From Anaeramoeba flamelloides (Eukaryota; Metamonada; Anaeramoebidae), in assembly GCA_027625915.1 (NCBI GenBank), contig JANTQA010000021.1, positions 1,984,001 to 2,048,000 of the forward strand: 64,000 nucleotides of DNA. Direction: 5' to 3'. The number at the start of each line of letters is the position of its first letter. Within the stretch, counting starts at the first letter, position 1. This document shows, piece by piece, positions 57,101-64,000 of the stretch. The notes under the pieces are model-generated. The model made no database searches. It worked only from the letters and a program-made list of their open reading frames with translations, and was not told where the DNA came from. A program made the translations under genes and the position numbers.

Positions 57101-60100
57101 TGTGTTTTGGATTCTGTAATAGATGAGTTAACCTCATTTAAACAATTTATTAATTTGAGTCTCTTTTTTGAATTCCAAAATTTCACATTGTTTCCAATAT
57201 TAAACCAAAAAAATGTAATCTATTATTTTTATTAATAATCAAGTTAATTCTTGAAAAGGATAAACATTATTTTTCGTTTTATGTTGGGAAGTCTTGGTTT
57301 TTAACAAAAATTTTTATTTTGTTATTATTTTTCAAAATTAATATTTCAATTCAAATCTCAGCCAATGAAAACTAATTGAGGTAATAGGTGATTAAATAAA
57401 TGAAAAATAGAAAAAAGTTTAACAAAAGTTTCTCAATTAAATTTGGATCTATTAAGCAAAATTTTTTTTATTCTTTAAGGTTTGAAAAAAGTTGTTTTTT
57501 GGTATTCTAAAAAATGAAAAAAAATTGCAAAAATATTTTACAATTTTGAAAAATTTTTTTAACAAATTGTTTGGTATTATTCACAGAAATTCTTATAACA
57601 ATTTAAATCATTTTTGTAGGAAAGAAAAGTGATTTTGAATTTTGTGGATAAAATTACCTAATTCCAAAATATCTTGAAGAAAATTTTATTTTGAAAAATC
57701 AAATTTCATCTTAGAACAAAAAAACAATTTCTAAGAAAAATTTGTAATGACTTTAAAATTTATGATTTTAAAACTATCTTTCTTAAAAAAATACAATTAT
57801 TTTTCAATGTGTTGAAAAAATCAATTTATTGGTTAACCAAAAGAATTATCTCCAAAAAAGAAAAAAAATCTTTACATATATATTCCTTGTCAACAAAAGA
57901 CTATTTATTGTGTAATAATGATGCAAATAGTAATAAAAAAGGTAAAATTCTATTATAATGTAAGAAATTAAATGAATTTAATAGTTTTCATTTTCAGAAA
58001 AAATGGAAAAAACAAAATGATCTCATTTATAAAAATTATTCTTTTTTGGGTTTCTTCGTGGACCAGAATTTTATTGACACTTGGCTTGTCCAAAATTTGT
58101 ATGAAGAGAATACCACCAATAAAATACATTGAAATTTTTACCCTGTTATCGTAGATAGACTGATACCTTAATGTCAAAATCTTGTGTTAAAAATTAATCG
58201 CGGTATAATAGTTGATGAGTTTTTGGGTTAATTTAGAAATATTTTTAAAAAGGAAAATTTTTAATCAATAAAAAGATATTGAAAAAAAAATTAATTCTTT
58301 TAAAAAACAACAAAAAGGAATACTTGATCCAATCAAAGATCAGATTAAAAGATTATTCATTGTATTTTTTTTTGATTTGGTTAACAGATAGATCGATCCT
58401 TTTAGATCAGCAACAATAAGAACACAAGAGAAATAACTAATTTCTCAGTCTAACGTGGTGTTATAAATTGTGTTTAATAAAAAGGCTTCTAAGATAACCA
58501 ATCCTTCACTTGTTCCCTAAAAGAATGTAACTTTGGTTAAGTAATTATATATTTTTTCTTTTAAGGTTTAAATGAGAAAGATTCTTTTCAAAAGCATTCC
58601 CAACAACATATCCTAACTATCACTAATTATAAAGGTTGTTTGGAAAACAAGTTTTCTTCTTTTTATTCTTATTCTTCTCTTGTCTTTGTATTTCACAAAA
58701 AAATCAACTAGGTCTTTTTGGTTTTTTTTTTAACTGATAACTCATAAGAATGAAAATTTCTCTTTCTTCTTTTTGGTTTATTTATTCTGTGAAGGTAATA
58801 TATCCCATTTGTTAAAACACAAATATTATCGATTCAAGTGCATTTTTTGAAATGGGTATTTTTTGAATGATCTTAATATTCATGTGGAATTTTACAATTG
58901 AAAAAAAAAATTAAAAAATGAAAAAAACAATTTTCTTTTTTCAGTAAAAATATTTTTGCTTTTTATCGCGATTTTATATTTAATACCTTTCAAACACTCG
59001 AAGACACTTTACAATCCTTTCAAACATTTTCTAATATTTTTTAAGTGGGAAAGCGTTGTAAAAGTCTTTTGATTTGTTTGATATTATAGATTTTTGGAAA
59101 TAAAGTTGGATTAATCATTATTTTCAAGATTATCATGATTTTGTGAACTATCAGTGATTTTATGATTTTTCGTGATAAAGTTGGACTAATCGCGATTTTT
59201 TTGTTATTATCTCGATTTTACTGTTAATATCGTGATAATCCAGGTTATCATCAAAACCACTATTATTATTCACTGTTCATAACATTTTTTTGTTTTTTCT
59301 GGTTAACATGTTGCTTTCATTTTGTTCCATTCAATTAATTTTCTATTAAGAAAATCAAGATTTTTTATTATTTTTGTTTGTACAAATTCACAATTTCTTT
59401 TAATCTTATTGAATATTACAGGATTAAAAAAAGATCCATGAATTTTTTCAAAAAAGAAATGAGATTTTGATATCTAATATTTATATTCTTATTTTCTAAT
59501 TTTCATTCTTTTTTATTTCTCTCGCTCTTTTTTTTTCAATTTTTTTTCTGTTTTTCTTTGTTGATTGATCATAAGGATAATGAAATTTCAAAAACAAATA
59601 ATATACCAAAACAAGACGAAGAGAATGTTAAAAATTCTTCTCGTAATTTTTTTTCAAGAAGAAAAACAAAAAAATATACAAAACAGCAAATTTCTGAGGC
59701 AACAAGTACAAGCACAACAATTAGTAATAAGAAGGATCAAGATTCTCAATCTTCGACTGTGAAAACGGATTTAAAACCAGAAAAAGATTCAGAATTGAAA
59801 ACTGAGGAAAAGATTAAAGAAAATAACGAGGATAACAAAGAACCAGAGGAAAATCCAATATTTTTTGAAGCACAATACTCATATGAGAAAACAGAAGAAG
59901 GCGAATTATCCTTCCAAGAAGGGGACTCAGTAAAAATTTTAGATCAAGATTCATCTGGTTGGTGGAAAGCCGAAATTGATGGAATTATTGGTTTCGTCCC
60001 TTCGACCTATTTTAATTCAGAAAATTTATCTGAAAACGAGGAAAACGATAATCAAGATCAAGAGGAAGCACAAAACATCAAAGTTGGAGATTATGTTCAA

Positions 60101-60262
60101 TTGCAGTATGCATTTAATAATGGCGAAGAAGATGAATTGATTTGTGAAGAAGGTGAGGTTTTGGTAGTTCTTGGAATATCTGATGGTTGGTTTAAAGCAA
60201 GAAATGTTAAAGATGAAGAAGGATTAGTACCAAGCAATTATGTAACGTATTATCAAAATTAA
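51137..60262 (+). CDS. F-BAR and double-SH3 protein, three exons
   Basis: This membrane-curving adaptor probably links the plasma or endocytic membrane to actin regulators, as Bzz1-, PACSIN- or FCHSD-type proteins do. Exons are 51137-51619, 55006-55344 and 59576-60262, joined in phase 0, giving 502 residues. Residues 1 to about 270 are the F-BAR domain (LWNQLDLVEQQLTKGFELY, LKNKYLKKAHNLEF, then YKNAVEKLNEKQQQYKKDVG and LETNRIRDLKESMEQFL). A charged linker (275-365) follows. SH3-1 is at about 370-421 (AQYSYEK, ELSFQEGD, GWWKAEIDG, GFVPSTYF) and SH3-2 at about 446-499 (QYAFNNGEEDELICEEGE, GWFKARN, GLVPSNYV). The Bzz1-like order F-BAR, SH3, SH3 is clear, but no HR1 motif is seen. Introns of 3386 and 4231 bp are unusually large and hold MITEs and palindromes. 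The exon-1 frame continues into intron to 51856 by chance. Confidence 0.93.
51720..52646 (+). other. Coding-like block inside F-BAR intron 1, unidentified
   Basis: Three plus-strand open stretches have protein-like composition: 51720-51855 (KGFIKVCELEIRIERFFDRA), 51858-52110 (FIEKWLSTNELHNLIMQIP) and 52353-52646 (NTYALLANINYKYIFKP, FHTRAIGHDSIAAINN). None matches a family I know, and none fits the F-BAR protein. They may be remains of a mobile-element gene or an independent intron-nested gene. Confidence 0.3.
52873..53644 (+). mobile_element. TTAA-bounded MITE, copy 2 (772 bp), in F-BAR intron 1
   Basis: It reads TTAA|GGGATTAGTGTCACCATA at 52873 and ACGCTAATCCC|TTAA ending 53644. An internal inverted pair (ACATTTCGCCATAAATTTAA / TTTAAATTTATGGCGAAAT) lies near 53365-53445. 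It is homologous throughout, inverted, to 6655-7420. No coding sequence is seen. Confidence 0.85.
54235..54545. repeat. Palindromic repeat array in F-BAR intron 1
   Basis: Type-2 units with GTTTTCTGTTTATTTGGAAA, ATCAATAGATTTT and AAAATAGAAAACTTCAAAAA are followed by ATATAACACTTAACAGATAA. The last stretch is the equivalent of the Tc1 insertion site, here also unoccupied. Confidence 0.75.
56172..59262 (-). mobile_element. Copy of the GAGGTTTTGATGATAAC element, interrupted
   Basis: The outer ends (AGGTTTTGATGA at 56172, TTATCATCAAAACC near 59245-59260) and ATCGCGAT-type motifs match the 17261-18440 element. 58195-59262 aligns, inverted, with nearly all of 17261-18310. 56172-56300 supplies the other end. 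The 1.9 kb between is unrelated, which suggests an insertion or two separate fragments. It lies wholly within F-BAR intron 2. Confidence 0.55.
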
Positions 60263-60647
60263 TAACAAAATATAAATTAAAAGTACATATATTTTGCTAT
60301 TTTATTATCTTCATAGCAACAGAATAAGAAAAAAATAATTTTTATTATTATTATTTAAATTTCTTAAAAACTCTTTTTTCTATTTTTATTCAAAATAAAT
60401 AACAATTTTTCTAATTTTATCACAAACCAAATTACATAACGTTTGAACGTAATATTATTAATTTTCAAAATTGCTCAAATTTCTAAATTGGTTAATTTTC
60501 AAATTTTTTATATTTCAAAATTGGTCAAATTGAATTCTTTTGGTATTTTTGAAGAGTTTCTTGATTATTTTCATTTATATGAAAGTTTTTAATGGTTTTT
60601 AATGGTTATGGGGGGAAAAACCAAAATGATTATTTTTATGATTAAGG

Positions 60648-61224
60648 TATTTCCAAAAAAGTGGGGCATTTGTTTTTACATTTCATAAAAAATAATCTTT
60701 TTTAGTGATGGTAATCATTAATCAACTATACCAAATTAAGTTTAATATTTATACCAATTGAATCAACCACTTATGTATTTAATTCAAAGCATGTTAGTCG
60801 AAATATTCCCAGAAAATGAAAAAAAAAATAGCACTTTTTTTAGTTAATGCAATGTACGACCAATTTCAATAAAAAACAGGAAATAGGTAAAGGGAAAAAA
60901 TGATTTTTTAAACACAAAAACGCAGTTATATATTTTTAATTATATTGTAAAAATTGTTGAGATTATATAAGTTATGAAAATATTTTTTTTCAAACAAAAA
61001 GAAAATAATAAACACCAATTTTCACCCCTAAAAAATATCCGATAAAATCGAGATTATAAATTTTAATATATTTTATTTCTGCAATACAATACTAAGAAAC
61101 AAATTGAATTATTATCAAGAATCTATAAATGGTGGTTAATGATTTTATATATTTAAATCCTTTTTTGAAGAATGGGTTACATAAATATATTTTAAAATAA
61201 ATTTGCCCCACATTCTTGGAAATA
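60648..61224 (+). mobile_element. Tc1-like MITE (577 bp)
   Basis: The ends are TA|TTTCCAAAAAAGTGGGGCA and TGCCCCACATTCTTGGAAA|TA, a 19-bp inverted pair with TA targets. Diverged internal relatives occur at about 5565-5765 and 38990-39420. A lone end with the same GCCCCACATTTTTGG motif lies at about 24022-24055. It is non-coding. Confidence 0.8.
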
Positions 61225-62462
61225 GCTTAGTAGTATTTTATTACTATTATTGTAGAAAATTTATAATTTATTGAAATGATCAATACATAATATTACTAAA
61301 AATTTTTTCAAAAATCAATTTTCTAACTTTTAAAGTTAAGTGGAAAATTTTCACCACTTAAAAGGAGTAACACAAGTCTAATTCGTCTCTTAATTATTTT
61401 TTTTTCAAAATTCTAGCCAAAATTTTCTAACATACCATCCAAACCTACCCTAATCCCACTCTAACATATTTAATCCACACAAAACTACCCTTTATTATCC
61501 TTAACTTACACAAAAGGGTGATTTAAATGCCCCAGCTAATATATTTTAATAGAAATAAGATAGTTAAAAAAAATGAGAATTTTACCAATTTTGAAAAATG
61601 AACAAATTTAAAAATAATAATTTTTCTGTTTGAACCACTTTTCTATGCATAGTTCTATGAATTTATATTCTTATCATATCAATTGATAATGTTTTTTTTT
61701 TTTTTTTCTAGTATTTTCAATTTTTATCATTTGTTTACCATCGTGTATTTACTTTAGTTCAAACTAAAATCAATTTCTAACAAAATATAAGGTAAAATAT
61801 TGCCTTTTAAATAAATTTCGCAATTTTGGTATATGTATCTCATTTGTTATTACAATCTACAAAAGTATTATTAAAATATTATAATCAAGAAAATAATTTT
61901 ACAATAAAAATCGATTATTAATTTATTAAAAAAGGTAACAAATTGTAAATATTTTTTTCAATTGTTAACAAAAAAAAGTTTAATAGTTTTTTTACCAAAA
62001 AATAATTGGAGAATTTTATCATTAAAAAAATTGATTTTCAACAATTTTAATTTTCCAAAGAAATTGAAATTTTTATTAAGATCATTCGAATGTGATTGTA
62101 CCAAAAAATTTTTAAAATTTTTTTTTTTTTGAAATGTATGTTTTGTTCTGGGGTTTCTTTTCTGAATATCAATTCTTATCTCAATTTTATTATTTCTCTT
62201 ACTTCTAAACAATTGTAGTTTGGTTTATTCTTAAAAAAAAAAGCAATTTTTTCATTTTTGGCTGGTAACTTTGGGTGAAATAGAGTTTACAAGGTGTATT
62301 CAAAATGATAAACTTTGAAATTATAAACTCAAGGATTTTTGGAATTGAAAATCTAATGATTATATAGGAAAAGTTTTTATAGGGGTCAAATATAGCCCTT
62401 TCCATAACCTATAAAATACATTTTTATCCAAAAATAATTGTTTATTGCCAAAAAGAAAATTA

Positions 62463-62466
<4 letters not shown>

Positions 62467-62513
<47 letters not shown>
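62467..62513 (+). repeat. AT dinucleotide microsatellite
   Basis: An uninterrupted run of about 23 TA units. Confidence 0.95.
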
Positions 62514-62514
<1 letters not shown>

Positions 62515-63364
62515 TAAGATTAAGAAGATTTGATTCAAGTGTTTGCAAAAAGTCTTGATCTTTGAAGAAAAAAAAAATGTATAACTAAAAAAATAATAAA
62601 TGTAAAATTAAAACTTTCAGTATATATAGATATATTTTCCCAAGTATTTAATAACAAGAGTCCAAATACATTAAAAATCAATCATTTAAAAGAAATAATT
62701 GATTTTTTGAAATTTTGTAGCTAACTGAATTATTAAACATTGAAATTTAAAAATTTCATTTTGAAAAAAACTGACAAAATCAATTCATCTAAATAATCTT
62801 TTTAATTATGTTTTTGTAACGAAAATTAACTATTGAGAATTATCGTATTATTATTAGTTTATTCAAACATCATATTTATTAAATGAAAAGAAAATAATTA
62901 AAATTTAATTTCAAAATTTCTCTTTAAGAGTAAATAAAAGATGCAAAATAAATAGGAATGAATGATAATATTTTTTTGATACAAAAGCCGTTTTAAAAAA
63001 GTATGAACCAAAAAAAAATTGTAAAAAAGTTCTAAAAATGGGTCTATTAAAGTTTATCAATATTTATTCGATAATTTATTTTTTTTTTGAACATGAATAT
63101 TTATTTATCTAGAGATTTCAAAAAACACTTTAATTTAATTTTTAATTGTCTGCCCATAAAAATAGCTTATTTTTAAATAAAAAGAGAAAAAAAAACATTT
63201 TTATATAACTCTGAAAAATAAAACAAAAACACTTTTTAATATATATAAAATATCATTATTATATTTTAAATAAATAAAATAATAATAATGATAATAAATG
63301 AAATTAAATTAATAACCAAAAATTTTCTTCATATTAAATAATACTAATATATTAAAATCGTTTA

Positions 63365-64000
63365 TTATGAACGCCCTATTGAATTAATATAAGTACAAAA
63401 AAGTAAAAAGAAAAAAAAAAAATCAGGTTAAAAAATTAAAAAGAAATAAGCAATACATAAAAGTTAAAAGAAGGAAAGGCATAAAGAATGATAAACACAA
63501 ACAATATTGGGCCCATTTATGTATTTTTTCAACAACGACCGCAAATAGTGCACCAACACTATCGTCAATAATTTGATGAATAAATTTAACAGCTTCTTCA
63601 TCTGTTAAATCTAATCTAAATTTTTCTTGCATTTTTGTGATTGTACCTTTTGGATCTCGATCAATATCTGGGATATTTGCATCAATCATCAATGTTAAAA
63701 GATTAATTAATAAATGAGCATGCTGTCTCAAAACTTTATAAGCTTCCCCGCATAAGATTTTAAAATAATCGTAATGACCACTTTTCATTCCACCCATAGC
63801 CTCCACCATTTCTTTACATAGTTTCATTGGCGGTGGGAATGGCTTTGGATCATGACCTAAAATATAGCCAAAATCAACATCTAGTAAATAGTTATTAATA
63901 CAATATTGCCATTAAAAAAAAATAAAAATTAAAATTATTTTTTTAAAAAAAAAATTTATTTAAAAAAGGACAAACGTAATAATTTTCCATCAGGAGAAAT
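63365..64000 (-). CDS. VPS34: VPS34 class III PI3-kinase, 3' end (partial)
   Basis: This is the catalytic subunit that makes PI3P from phosphatidylinositol for endosome and autophagosome formation. Only the C-terminal end is in the window; the 5' part runs off at 64000. Exons on the minus strand are 64000-63976 (ISPDGKLL plus one base), 63880-63503 and 63375-63365. Introns are 95 bp and 127 bp, both with donor GTTTGT and AG acceptor, both phase 1. The spliced protein reads [20 protein letters not shown], with the kinase activation-loop DFG and the conserved DPKP..PPMKL, then [47 protein letters not shown] and TAA. VDANIPDI and the WAQYWR end are class-III hallmarks. The last exon is only 11 nt; without it the frame runs into intron to 63423. 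Confidence 0.96.

Larger units (their letters stand above)
60263..63364. other. Intergenic DNA between convergent genes
   Basis: It holds the 60648-61224 element and a TA microsatellite (62467-62513). The remaining 61225-63364 shows no gene; open frames are Phe/Lys/Asn low complexity. Confidence 0.5.

Noticed and set aside
1-64000. tRNA, rRNA or CRISPR features
   Set aside because: No tRNA B-box-like motif in a foldable context, no rRNA-like GC-rich block and no regularly spaced repeat array were found.

Overview
The window is about three-quarters A+T, full of poly-A and poly-T runs, and comes from a free-living unicellular eukaryote. Support for this: spliceosomal GT-AG introns, TRAPPC11, VPS34, ATG8, cytosolic ribosomal protein eL33, an F-BAR/SH3 adaptor and a tail-anchored CH-domain coiled-coil protein, with many small inverted-repeat transposons. 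An Anaeramoeba-like or amoebozoan-type protist fits, but species cannot be decided from this sequence. Every confident gene ends in TAA and reads with the standard code.

Layout. 0-8 kb: one two-exon gene of unknown function (2154-2804, minus), a near-perfect 61-bp-arm hairpin (4474-4629) and a TTAA-bounded MITE (6655-7420). 8-15 kb: a TIR element (7983-8427), an 854-residue CH/coiled-coil/tail-anchor protein (8822-11386), a 406-bp foldback MITE (13072-13477) and a short-chain dehydrogenase (14076-14852, minus). 15-27 kb: a 2.57-kb TTAA-bounded element (16035-18605) with two further elements nested in it, an unknown basic protein (20811-21623), and repeat-rich DNA including a second full copy of the 16.7-kb Tc1-like MITE (25667-26198).

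27.9-35.4 kb: TRAPPC11 in three exons. Its 3300-bp second intron holds a decayed Tc1-like DD34E transposon that landed at a TA inside a palindromic repeat; a related unoccupied copy of that repeat at about 40.8 kb gives the empty site. 36.8-37.8 kb: an unknown hydrophobic/charged protein. 40-47 kb: palindromic-repeat arrays, eL33 (42937-43323, minus) and a foldback element (43553-44120). 48.4-49.5 kb: ATG8 in six exons of 34-92 nt, invisible to a single-ORF search. 51.1-60.3 kb: an F-BAR protein with two SH3 domains, split by two giant phase-0 introns (3.4 and 4.2 kb) loaded with transposon remnants. 63.4-64.0 kb: the 3' end of VPS34 (minus), running off the window.

Several genes act in membrane traffic and autophagy: TRAPPC11 (ER-Golgi tether), ATG8 (phagophore lipid conjugate), VPS34 (PI3P synthesis) and the F-BAR/SH3 adaptor (membrane curvature and actin). 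They are on both strands and far apart, so this is not an operon and may be chance. The most informative features are the intron-resident transposons and palindromes, including an apparent intron inside the Tc1 transposase. Exon joins were worked out by hand from GT/AG sites, phase and family alignment from memory; no alignment or database search was run.
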